This document shows, in pieces, positions 7,348-14,882 of a DNA stretch of 26,443 nucleotides. The translations under genes and the position numbers were made by a program. The notes under the pieces are model-generated. The model saw only the letters and a list, made by a program, of their open reading frames with translations, made no database searches and had not been told where the DNA came from. This DNA is from a virus: positions 1 through 26,443 of the IMG/VR virus record IMGVR_UViG_3300043465_000133. The stretch is one strand, 5' to 3'. Positions within the stretch are counted from its first letter, which is position 1, and every line of letters starts with the position of its first letter.

Positions 7348-7575
7348 TTAGAAGAATGGTATCTGTGATTTCTTAGTGACTTCCAGATTACTATCAATAA
7401 TCTTCTTAATTTCTTCTCTTTCCTCAGAGGACATGTTTAACACATCTTCATATGAAACACCACCTCGCATGTACCAACTCATACTAAGAGCGTTTTTCTT
7501 AATACCGGTACACTCTGCTTCCATATCATCTATCAGCTTCTTTACACCCACGTGGTCAAGGTGTAGAAGCCTCAT
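7348..7575 (-). CDS. Small conserved tail gene next to gp26 (possible gp51 position)
   Basis: This 75-residue protein has a basic and acidic N-terminal half and the segment SWYMRGGVSYEDVLNMSSEE followed by a short helix and the end TKKSQIPFF. I recall similar short proteins following gp26 in T4-like marine phages, but no function is established from sequence. Its ATG overlaps the gp26 stop by four bases, so translation is coupled to gp26. In T4 the gene after 26 is 51, a baseplate hub assembly factor of about 250 residues; this gene sits in that position but is far shorter, so homology to gp51 is not claimed. An assembly chaperone for the tail is a fair guess. Confidence 0.7.
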   Translation of the reverse strand: MRLLHLDHVGVKKLIDDMEAECTGIKKNALSMSWYMRGGVSYEDVLNMSSEEREEIKKIIDSNLEVTKKSQIPFF

Positions 7576-8402
7576 CCGAAAAAATCAGATGTATTCAATG
7601 TAAATTGTTGTTCATATTCATGTTGGCAATGGATACATTTAATTTTTAATGGTTTAATTTCAGCTTGTGCTTTTAAACTTGTATTATAATCTCTAATAGC
7701 AATATATGTATCTTTATCACAGTTATGCAAGAAATCTAAAATATATTCACTTTCTTCTACAAATACTGAAGGAGTTTTAATATGTGTAATAGTTTTTGAC
7801 AATATAGTCATCGTTACTTCAGTGATATATTTTAAAGCCTGCTGAGTTTTTTCCATTCTAACTTGTTCGTTTTCTTCTTTTTCTAGACCTATAAAAATTC
7901 TTTGGGCTTCCATTTGACTTGTACCAGCTTCATTCATTTCTTTATAAGTTAATGGTCTAAACTTTATATATAAGTCATTTATAGTCAACTCTTTATCATA
8001 ATCAGCTGCCTTCAACTGACTTAGAATGGCCACTAAATTTACTGCATACTCTGCAATCTCCTTACAGCTAGGGCATCCGGATGTAATAGTCATATCATTA
8101 CCATCCGCAGCCGAACGTATTGCAATCAATATCGCATCTAAATCAACACTATTAATAGACCATGGATCTTTAATATCTGGGATACAGCTTTTTATAATAT
8201 CAGACATTGCAGTTCCGTTAAACAACGCATCCGGGGTTTTTGCAGTAATCTCGTCAATCGCAGTCATTGGATATACTGCAAGTTCACCAGATTCTGGGAT
8301 ATTTACTACACCCGGTGCATACATTTTACCACCGCTAGGTAGTTTCAAATAAATTGAAGGTCTACGAAAATATTGCTTTAGTGGGTTGTTTTGTATAGTC
8401 AT
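7572..8402 (-). CDS. gp26: Baseplate hub protein, T4 gp26-like
   Basis: This 276-residue protein matches the T4-type baseplate family in its N-terminal half: LPSGGKMYAPG, then VYPMTAIDEITAKTPDALFN and VDLDAILIAIRSAADG. The family is linked to hub assembly of the contractile tail. Two CxxC pairs, C110-PS-C113 and C256-IH-C259, could bind one zinc ion. The start at 8402 has an AAGGA site seven bases upstream. It is transcribed leftward from a late box at 8454-8460 that overlaps a rightward box for the tape-measure gene. It is followed by a coupled 75-residue gene. Family assignment is good; the exact hub role rests on T4 knowledge. Confidence 0.85.
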   Translation of the reverse strand: MTIQNNPLKQYFRRPSIYLKLPSGGKMYAPGVVNIPESGELAVYPMTAIDEITAKTPDALFNGTAMSDIIKSCIPDIKDPWSINSVDLDAILIAIRSAADGNDMTITSGCPSCKEIAEYAVNLVAILSQLKAADYDKELTINDLYIKFRPLTYKEMNEAGTSQMEAQRIFIGLEKEENEQVRMEKTQQALKYITEVTMTILSKTITHIKTPSVFVEESEYILDFLHNCDKDTYIAIRDYNTSLKAQAEIKPLKIKCIHCQHEYEQQFTLNTSDFFG

Positions 8403-8416
8403 TGTTGTCCTTGATT

Positions 8417-8435
8417 AAAAACGGGCGTTTGCCCA
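8417..8435 (-). promoter_or_regulatory. Small hairpin in the gp26 leader
   Basis: GGGC-AAAC-GCCC on the minus strand is followed by GTTTTT, between the late box at 8454-8460 and the gp26 start. It resembles a short terminator or attenuator, but the stem has only four GC pairs, so it may be just a leader hairpin. Confidence 0.25.
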
Positions 8436-8438
8436 ATA

Positions 8439-8445
8439 CTAAATA
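8439..8445 (+). promoter_or_regulatory. Late promoter box for the tape-measure gene
   Basis: CTAAATA, 27 bases before the ATG at 8473. It forms the left arm of the inverted repeat at 8439-8460. Confidence 0.6.
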
Positions 8446-8453
8446 CTACATAA

Positions 8454-8460
8454 TATTTAG
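8454..8460 (-). promoter_or_regulatory. Late promoter box for gp26
   Basis: CTAAATA on the minus strand, 52 bases before the gp26 ATG. It is the right arm of the inverted repeat and faces the rightward box, so the two transcripts would overlap by a few bases at their 5' ends. Confidence 0.55.
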
Positions 8461-8472
8461 TGGGTAAAAAAC

Positions 8473-11247
8473 ATGGCAGAAAATTTAGATCAGAATGCAC
8501 TTAATCAAATAAATGAGTCATTGAACGATATGGCTAGAATTTTGCCAACCGTTATGCAAGGTTTAAGTCAAGTAGGTGGAATAGCCGCTGGAACTACTAG
8601 TGTCAAAGCTGGATTAGACAACTATAATAAATCTCTTAAAGAAGGTACAGAACGTCAGAAAGCAGATGCTTTTTCTAAAGCTGAAATGCAAAGAAAACAA
8701 GACAACTTGACTGATGCCATGGGTAAAAGTACTCAAGCACTTGATGCTTTTGCTAGTGCATTATTTAATGGTACTGGTGAATTTGCAAAATATAACACCG
8801 CACTGAGTAGCGCAGGATCTGCCGCACTAGCTTGGGGCAAAAACTTTGGTCCACTTGGGTTAGCAACTGGTGCACTTATAAAAGGTGTTACTAAAGCCGC
8901 AGAAATGGCACTTAAACAAGCAGATGACACATTAAAAGCTACTGACTCAATCAGTAAAATGGGTGCAATGAATTCATTTACTGCTGAGGGTATACGTAGA
9001 ATGGGTACAGATGCAGGCTTAGCATCACACGAATTAGATAAGATGATTAAGCCAATGAGTTCTATGAGTGGTGGACTAACACGTTTGGGAGCTACATCGG
9101 CTGATGGTGTAAAAGCATTTGGTAAAATGATTGCTGTCACTGAACAAACTAGAATGGAGTTTCAACGTTTAGGATTGAATGACCAAGAACGTATACAAGC
9201 ACAAGCTGACTTCATTGGAATGATGGAACGTTCGGGTGGCGCACTAAGTGGTCAACTAAAGACTAGTGCAGGATTACAAAAGGCTTCATTAGATTATACT
9301 AAAAACTTATATGAATTAAGTTCTATTACTGGTAAGAGTATTGAAGAATCCAAGAAAGATATGGAGATAGCACGTGCTACATATGAATGGAAACTACAAG
9401 AAAACAAATGGGCTAGACAACTTAAAGCGGCACAGGAGTCCGGTAATAAAGATGAAATGGCCCGCATTGAGGCTGAAAAAGAAGGTGCTAATAAACTTAT
9501 CAATGACGTTACTAAGTTAGGTGATCCAACTAAGACAGCGGCAGTTCAGTTACAATACTTAACCGGTGCGATTACACCAGCAAGTTCACAGTTTGCAGTT
9601 CTTGGTGTTGACATTGAGAAGCAGATTAAAGCGGCCAAAGAGAACACATATCAATCCGGTGAGTTCAATGATGCTTATAAAAAGGCGGCTGATACAATGT
9701 TGGGGGCAGGTGACACTGCATTAGCATTAAGTGAGGATTATAGAAAAGCAACCGGATTAGATGAAAAAGCACTAAATTATGTAAACAAGCGTGAAGGTGT
9801 AGAAAATGAAGTTGCAGCCGCAGCCGAATCAAGAAATAAGATACAAGAAAATTCCGTAAATAAAGGTATTGCGGCACAAGATGCGGCACAGATAGCACGT
9901 AATGAACTAACTGAACTTGAGCGTAAAGCTAAGATTGGTTTAGATGATTTAGTAGCTTCAGTAAATCCGTTGATGCAAGGATTCAATACAACTACTGCCG
10001 CGGCCACAGCCTTAACTGCCGCAGCCGGGTTAGCCGCAGTTGCATTAGGTGCAATGGCCGCAAAAGCAACTGTAGGAAAAGCTATAGAATCTGTAAGTGG
10101 AACAGGAGATGTTGGTCCTGGTAAAGGTGCTCCCGGTAAAGGAAGTGCATTAAAACGAATAGGTGGTGGACTATTAAAAGGTGGAATAACCGCATTAGGT
10201 GGCACCGCATTAGGTATGGGTGCTGACTATGCTAAGAGTGAAGGTCATGCAAAAACTGGTGCTGGATTAGATATTGCAAGTGAAGCCGCAAGTTATGCAG
10301 GCATGGGCGCAATGTTAGGTAGTGTAGTGCCTGGTTTAGGAACAGCAGCCGGAGGGGTTGTGGGTGGGTTAGTTGGTGCAGGTGTGGGTTTGTATAAAAA
10401 TATGGGAGTACTAACTAGTGGTGGAACAGACGGTGGTGGTGTTGATGCTTCTAGTAAGGCAATGGGCGCCAGTACAGCCGATATGAAAGGTATGCCTCCA
10501 CCAAAAGTTAAAGTAAGTAGTGCTGGTATGAGTGATGAAGAAATCAAAGCCATGATTATTAAACATGAAGGTAAAAGAAATAGACCTTACCAAGACAGTT
10601 TAGGATTATGGACAGTTGGTATAGGTCACCTAATAGGTGATGGTAAATCATTACCTCCTGAAATGAACAGAGAGTTTAGTGACGAAGAAATAATGGCAAT
10701 GTTTGAAAAAGACTATGCCCATCATAGAAGTGCCGCTATGAATATCCCTGGATTTGGTAAACTAGATGGTAGAGGGCAAGGTGCATTAACTGATTTGACA
10801 TTCAATATGGGCCCAAGTTGGATTAGCAAATGGCCTAAGCTTAAGAAACAGCTTGAAGAAGGTGATACTCAAGGGGCCGCAAAAAACTTAGAACAAAGTA
10901 AATGGTATGGACAAGTTGGTAATAGAGCACCAACTATTGTTAGTTTACTAAGAGATAGTAGTAAAGTTAGTGCTAGCTTAGAGGGTATTGCAGAAGGTCC
11001 AGAATCTGGATATTCGGCTACACTACATGGTAATGAACTTATCAAACGATTAACTAAAGATTCAATATTAGATAAGCTTGCTAATACACCAGCCGGTGAT
11101 ATGTTTAGTAGCAATGCAACACCAGTTGATAACAGTGAGCTGGTTGAGTTGATGAGAGAGTTTGTTGCTAAAATGGACAACTTGATTGACGCACAGTCTG
11201 ACAGCAATAGTATACAAAGTGAATTATTACAGTATTCAAAAGTTTAA
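8473..11247 (+). CDS. Tape-measure-like tail protein with internal GH24 lysozyme
   Basis: This 924-residue protein has three parts. Residues 1 to about 500 are mainly helical and charged with coiled-coil character. Residues about 500-645 hold three hydrophobic Ala/Gly-rich stretches (about 502-530, 563-590, 600-640) like the membrane-inserting segments of tape-measure proteins. Residues about 690-850 are a T4-lysozyme-type muramidase: E699, D708 and T714 in KHEGKRNRPYQDSLGLWTVG have the same spacing (9 and 6) as E11, D20 and T26 of T4 lysozyme, and GIGHLIG follows. It would span the tail lumen and cut peptidoglycan during infection. In T4 these jobs are split between gp29 and gp5. The C-terminal 70 residues hold the motif LHGNELIKRL. 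The ribosome site is weak (GTGGGT). Late box at 8439-8445. Confidence 0.82.
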   Translation: MAENLDQNALNQINESLNDMARILPTVMQGLSQVGGIAAGTTSVKAGLDNYNKSLKEGTERQKADAFSKAEMQRKQDNLTDAMGKSTQALDAFASALFNGTGEFAKYNTALSSAGSAALAWGKNFGPLGLATGALIKGVTKAAEMALKQADDTLKATDSISKMGAMNSFTAEGIRRMGTDAGLASHELDKMIKPMSSMSGGLTRLGATSADGVKAFGKMIAVTEQTRMEFQRLGLNDQERIQAQADFIGMMERSGGALSGQLKTSAGLQKASLDYTKNLYELSSITGKSIEESKKDMEIARATYEWKLQENKWARQLKAAQESGNKDEMARIEAEKEGANKLINDVTKLGDPTKTAAVQLQYLTGAITPASSQFAVLGVDIEKQIKAAKENTYQSGEFNDAYKKAADTMLGAGDTALALSEDYRKATGLDEKALNYVNKREGVENEVAAAAESRNKIQENSVNKGIAAQDAAQIARNELTELERKAKIGLDDLVASVNPLMQGFNTTTAAATALTAAAGLAAVALGAMAAKATVGKAIESVSGTGDVGPGKGAPGKGSALKRIGGGLLKGGITALGGTALGMGADYAKSEGHAKTGAGLDIASEAASYAGMGAMLGSVVPGLGTAAGGVVGGLVGAGVGLYKNMGVLTSGGTDGGGVDASSKAMGASTADMKGMPPPKVKVSSAGMSDEEIKAMIIKHEGKRNRPYQDSLGLWTVGIGHLIGDGKSLPPEMNREFSDEEIMAMFEKDYAHHRSAAMNIPGFGKLDGRGQGALTDLTFNMGPSWISKWPKLKKQLEEGDTQGAAKNLEQSKWYGQVGNRAPTIVSLLRDSSKVSASLEGIAEGPESGYSATLHGNELIKRLTKDSILDKLANTPAGDMFSSNATPVDNSELVELMREFVAKMDNLIDAQSDSNSIQSELLQYSKV

Positions 11248-11254
11248 CTAAATA
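11248..11254 (+). promoter_or_regulatory. Late promoter box for the portal gene
   Basis: CTAAATA, immediately after the tape-measure stop and 17 bases before the portal ATG at 11272. No purine-rich ribosome site follows it. Confidence 0.5.
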
Positions 11255-11271
11255 CTGAATAGACCTTCATT

Positions 11272-13065
11272 ATGACATACAAAAAACACTTTACTAGAGT
11301 TAATCAATCCGGACAGATGAGCCCATTAGGTGGCGGTAGTGTCACTGGTGCTTGGAATGGCCCCGGTAGCTCAACAACCAGCAACTACAGTAATCAAGAT
11401 TTTGGCTACAAAAACTATGGAAGTCGTTTACCAGAAGTCTATACAGGTCATCCAAATCGTATTGAACGATATAATCAATACGAAATGATGGATGTTGATG
11501 CTGAAATTAATGCTTGTTTAGATATTATTTCAGAGTTCAGCACACAAAAGAATGAACACAATAAGACTCCTTTCAGTTTAGAATGGCGTGAAGATCCTAC
11601 TCCACATGAAGTAGATATGTTAAAAACTCAACTACAACAATGGTGTAAGTTGAATGAAATGGAAACACGTATCTTTAAAATATTCCGTAATACTATTAAG
11701 TACGGAGATCAAGTTTTTGTACGTGACCCGGAAAACTTTAAGTTATATTGGGTTGACATGACTAAAGTTATTAAAGTTATTGTTAATGAAAGTGAAGGTA
11801 AAAAGCCTGAACAGTATGTCATTAAAGACTTGAACATTAACTTAGAAAACTTAGTTGTAGCACAGAAAACAAACACAGACTTTGCCGCTAATCCAGCAAC
11901 TGGTATGGGTGGCACAGGTGGAGGAGGCACAGGTGGAGGAGGCGGATATACTGTTCCAAGTATGCCATACAACACAACTGGATCACGATTTAGTTTAGGT
12001 TTTAATGAAGCCGCAATCGATTCTAAACACGTTGTTCACCTAAGCTTAACAGAAGGTCTAGATCGTTTTTGGCCTTTTGGTCAGTCAATACTAGAGAACA
12101 TCTTTAAAGTTTATAAGCAAAAAGAGTTACTAGAAGACGCGGTTCTAATCTATCGTGTTCAACGAGCACCAGAACGTAGAGTTTTTAAGATTGACGTTGG
12201 TAACATGCCAAGTCACATGGCTATGGCATTCGTTGAACGTATTAAGAATGAGATTCATCAAAGACGTATTCCAAGCACACATGGTGGTGGTAGTATGGTT
12301 GATGCATCATATAACCCATTAAGTATGAACGAAGATTATTTCTTCCCAGTAACTGCTGATGGTAGAGGATCTTCAGTTGACTTACTACCCGGTGGACAGA
12401 ACTTGGGTGAGATTGATGACTTGCGTTATTTCAATAATAGATTAGCACGTGGACTACGTGTTCCAAGTAGTTATTTACCTACTGGCCCGGATGATAATGT
12501 TACTCCTATGAGTGATGGTCGTGTTGGTACAGCTATGATTCAAGAGTTTCGTTTCAATCAATATTGCGAACGACTACAGAACTATATGGTTAGAAAACTT
12601 GACGAAGAATTCAAGTTATTCTTACGTTGGAGAGGACTGAACATTGACAGTGGATTGTTTAACTTAACGTTTAATCCACCACAAAACTTTGCAGCCTATC
12701 GTCAAAGCGAATTGGATACAGCACGTATGAGTTCATTTACAGCAATTGAAGCTTACCCATATATGAGTAAGCGTTTTGCTATGGAACGTTTCTTAGGATT
12801 AACAGAAGAAGAAATTGATAAAAACGAGAAAATGTGGCGTGAAGAAAACGATAAGGAGATTGAAGTTGAGCCACAAGGTAATGATTTACGTAGTATTGGT
12901 GTATCAGTGGGTGACATTGAGACTGATATTCAAACAGGTGAGGAAGCTACAGCCGCAGAAGAAATGCCAATGGATCCATCATTAGCGGCTGCCGGTCAAG
13001 TACCGCAACCAGGTCAAGCGGCACCGGGACAGAATATGCCAGCACCCGGCGGTACGGGAATGTAA
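11272..13065 (+). CDS. gp20: Portal vertex protein, T4 gp20-like
   Basis: This 597-residue protein is the head portal, the ring through which DNA is packaged and ejected. Recognisable family stretches are RIERYNQYEMMDVDAEINAC near residue 65, RNTIKYGDQVFVRDPE, DRFWPFGQSILENIFKVYKQ, LLEDAVLIYRVQRAPERRVF, and LARGLRVPSSYLPTGPDDN in the C-terminal half. T4 gp20 is 524 residues. The excess comes from a Ser/Gly-rich N-terminus, a Gly-Thr-rich insertion at about residues 209-226 (GGTGGGGTGGGGG) and a Pro/Gly/Gln-rich tail after about residue 570. It begins the usual T4 head order and is preceded by a late box. A visible Shine-Dalgarno site is lacking. Confidence 0.94.
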   Translation: MTYKKHFTRVNQSGQMSPLGGGSVTGAWNGPGSSTTSNYSNQDFGYKNYGSRLPEVYTGHPNRIERYNQYEMMDVDAEINACLDIISEFSTQKNEHNKTPFSLEWREDPTPHEVDMLKTQLQQWCKLNEMETRIFKIFRNTIKYGDQVFVRDPENFKLYWVDMTKVIKVIVNESEGKKPEQYVIKDLNINLENLVVAQKTNTDFAANPATGMGGTGGGGTGGGGGYTVPSMPYNTTGSRFSLGFNEAAIDSKHVVHLSLTEGLDRFWPFGQSILENIFKVYKQKELLEDAVLIYRVQRAPERRVFKIDVGNMPSHMAMAFVERIKNEIHQRRIPSTHGGGSMVDASYNPLSMNEDYFFPVTADGRGSSVDLLPGGQNLGEIDDLRYFNNRLARGLRVPSSYLPTGPDDNVTPMSDGRVGTAMIQEFRFNQYCERLQNYMVRKLDEEFKLFLRWRGLNIDSGLFNLTFNPPQNFAAYRQSELDTARMSSFTAIEAYPYMSKRFAMERFLGLTEEEIDKNEKMWREENDKEIEVEPQGNDLRSIGVSVGDIETDIQTGEEATAAEEMPMDPSLAAAGQVPQPGQAAPGQNMPAPGGTGM

Positions 13066-13068
13066 TAA

Positions 13069-13076
13069 GATAAATA
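13069..13076 (+). promoter_or_regulatory. Late promoter box just before the 74-residue gene
   Basis: GATAAATA with only five bases between it and the ATG at 13082. A T4-type start site would fall on or next to the ATG, so the message would be nearly leaderless. Confidence 0.4.
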
Positions 13077-13081
13077 ACTAT

Positions 13082-13306
13082 ATGAAACTATTTGAAATGT
13101 TCGATCCAGCTACAGCAGGTTATCAAGACGTTAGTGCTGATAACAGTCAGCCTAAATGGAAAGAAAGCCGCAAAACAAAGTTAACATTAAAACAAATACG
13201 TAAGTTGCGTAAGATGAATGATGTACGTAACTATGAAAAAGTTAGTTATTTAAAAAAGATACATCAACAATATGCACCTAAAGCAGAAGGTGCACCGACA
13301 GTTTAA
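13082..13306 (+). CDS. Small conserved head-module protein between gp20 and the core gene
   Basis: This 74-residue basic protein begins MKLFEMFDPATAGYQD and has a Lys/Arg-rich centre (KTKLTLKQIRKLRKMNDVRN) that should form helices. Short genes of this type lie between portal and protease genes in other T4-like phages, where T4 has the prohead core genes 67 and 68; homology to either is not shown here. It is 16 bases after the portal stop and is followed by a strong terminator, so it closes the portal transcript. A structural or assembly role is inferred from position only. Confidence 0.75.
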   Translation: MKLFEMFDPATAGYQDVSADNSQPKWKESRKTKLTLKQIRKLRKMNDVRNYEKVSYLKKIHQQYAPKAEGAPTV

Positions 13307-13328
13307 TGAGTAGTTTAAACAAAAACGT

Positions 13329-13360
13329 AAAAAAACAGCACTTATTGTGCTGTTTTTTTT
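13329..13360 (+). terminator. Strong rho-independent terminator
   Basis: ACAGCAC-TTATT-GTGCTGT, extended by A/T pairing on both sides (13329-13360), ends in eight T residues. It separates the portal unit from the core-protease-capsid unit. Confidence 0.88.
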
Positions 13361-13368
13361 GATACCCA

Positions 13369-13375
13369 CTAAATA
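13369..13375 (+). promoter_or_regulatory. Late promoter box for the core-gp21-gp22-gp23 unit
   Basis: CTAAATA, nine bases after the terminator and 35 bases before the ATG at 13411, which has a strong AGGAG site (13399-13403). Confidence 0.6.
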
Positions 13376-13410
13376 ACTCTACAAAGCCATTTACATTCAG
13401 GAGACAAACA

Positions 13411-14220
13411 ATGGATAACAAAAAATTTGAACAACTTATTGATTTGATTATCAATGAGAACGAAGAACAAGCACGTGCATTATTTCACGATATCGTAGTT
13501 GAGAAAAGCCGCGAAATCTATGAGGGAATGATGGATGACGAAATGGGTGAAGGCATGGGCGGTCAAGTCGGTGAAATGATAGACGAGATTTCAGTTGAAG
13601 AAGAAGGTATGGCTGAAGCTGAAGATGATGACCTAGAGTTTGATTCTGATGAAGATGAAGTAATCGACATTGAAGCCGGCGAAGATGACATGGGCGGAGA
13701 AGAAGATTTAGAAGACCGTGTTGTTGACCTAGAAGATAAACTAGACCAGTTAATGGCTGAGTTTGAAGAAATCATGGCCGGTGATGATGATGAAACTGAT
13801 GCTGAGTTTGATGACGAAGCAGAAGAAGCTGGTGATGACTTTACAAAAGATTTAGAAGATGGTAATGATGAAGATCCTATGATGGAAGCTATCACACTAA
13901 AGAAAGTTTCTGTAACTCACGGTGACAATGGTGTTCAAAACAAAAGTACAGTAGACGCTAATAGCGGTCAAGCTGGTATGGACAGTAGACCAGTTAAATT
14001 CTCTGGTGCTAGTGAAACAGTTCCAACAAGTCCAAAAGGACCAAGTAATGCATATACTAAAGGTGAAGCAAGTGTTAAAGGTGCAGGATCATTTAAAAAT
14101 AGCCCAGCACAAAACAATGCAGACTTAGAAAAAGCACCGGCCCCGTCAAAGGGTGACAATGGTGTAAATTCTAGAAGTCCAGTAGCAGAATCACGTAACT
14201 CTACTAAGCGTAGAGTTTAA
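13411..14220 (+). CDS. Acidic prohead core protein (gp67-type position)
   Basis: This 269-residue protein has three parts. Residues 1-45 are a helical domain (DNKKFEQLIDLIINENEEQA). Residues about 45-155 are extremely rich in Asp and Glu with a short coiled-coil insert (RVVDLEDKLDQLMAEFEEIM). Residues about 155-269 are a Ser/Asn/Gly/Lys-rich tail ending in KRRV. T4 prohead core protein gp67 is also very acidic and lies between portal and protease genes, but has only 80 residues, so the analogy is by composition and place. The motifs PMMEA (about residue 153) and VAES (258-261) resemble gp21 cleavage sites, so it may be cut during maturation. It starts the capsid transcript, with a clear ribosome site. 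Confidence 0.78.
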   Translation: MDNKKFEQLIDLIINENEEQARALFHDIVVEKSREIYEGMMDDEMGEGMGGQVGEMIDEISVEEEGMAEAEDDDLEFDSDEDEVIDIEAGEDDMGGEEDLEDRVVDLEDKLDQLMAEFEEIMAGDDDETDAEFDDEAEEAGDDFTKDLEDGNDEDPMMEAITLKKVSVTHGDNGVQNKSTVDANSGQAGMDSRPVKFSGASETVPTSPKGPSNAYTKGEASVKGAGSFKNSPAQNNADLEKAPAPSKGDNGVNSRSPVAESRNSTKRRV

Positions 14221-14235
14221 TAGGAATCTGAGAGA

Positions 14236-14880
14236 ATGGCTTTGTATCTCAAAGAGCACTTGACATTTGACCGCGCCGGAATGGTTGTGGAATCTGTCAG
14301 TGAAGGCGACAAGAAGAACCTTTATATGAAGGGCATCTTCATTCAGGGTGGGGTAAAGAACGCTAATGAGCGTGTTTATCCCGTTGCTGAGATTGAAGTC
14401 GCTGTACAAACTCTGAATGAGCAAATCACAGAAGGTTACTCAGTATTAGGTGAAGTAGATCACCCAGATGACTTAAAGATTAACTTAGACCGTGTATCAC
14501 ATATGATTACAAGCATGTGGATGGACGGAGCTAACGGATTCGGCAAGTTAAAGATTTTACCAACTCCAATGGGTGAATTAGTTAAAACTATGTTGGAGAG
14601 TGGTGTGAAACTCGGCGTTTCAAGTCGTGGCAGCGGAAACGTTGACGACATGAACGGCAAAGTTAGTGACTTTGAAATAGTCACTGTGGATATTGTTGCA
14701 CAACCTAGCGCACCAAATGCTTATCCTAAAGCAATCTATGAAGGCATGATGAATATGAAGCATGGTCATAAGTTGTTGGATATTGCAAAGGACGCAAGAG
14801 GCGACAAGAAAGTAGAGAAGTACTTGAAAGAGGAAGTAATGCGCCTCATCAAGGATCTCAAAATTAACAAAGGGGAATAA
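14236..14880 (+). CDS. gp21: Prohead core protease, T4 gp21-like
   Basis: This 214-residue serine protease would cleave scaffold, core and capsid proteins during head maturation. The catalytic pair is visible as H76 in GEVDHPDD and a Ser at 129 or 130 in GVSSRGSG, as in T4 gp21 (His85, Ser140). KNANERVYP at 41-49 and FEIVTVDIVAQPSAPNAYP are also family features. The length is near that of T4 gp21 (212). The start follows AGGAAT and GAGAG purine tracts, 15 bases after the core gene. It is two bases from gp22, so the two are coupled. Confidence 0.94.
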   Translation: MALYLKEHLTFDRAGMVVESVSEGDKKNLYMKGIFIQGGVKNANERVYPVAEIEVAVQTLNEQITEGYSVLGEVDHPDDLKINLDRVSHMITSMWMDGANGFGKLKILPTPMGELVKTMLESGVKLGVSSRGSGNVDDMNGKVSDFEIVTVDIVAQPSAPNAYPKAIYEGMMNMKHGHKLLDIAKDARGDKKVEKYLKEEVMRLIKDLKINKGE

Positions 14881-14882
14881 GC

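Noticed and set aside
6830-7397. Open frames of 66-74 codons on the minus strand across the structured gap
   Set aside because: No ribosome sites, odd composition, and they run through perfect hairpins; one overlaps the nuclease end and the other the 75-residue gene.
9777-10205. Long minus-strand frames opposite the tape-measure, core and fibre genes
   Set aside because: They are low-complexity mirror frames of Ala/Gly- or Asn-rich coding sequence with no start signals; the plus-strand genes explain the region.
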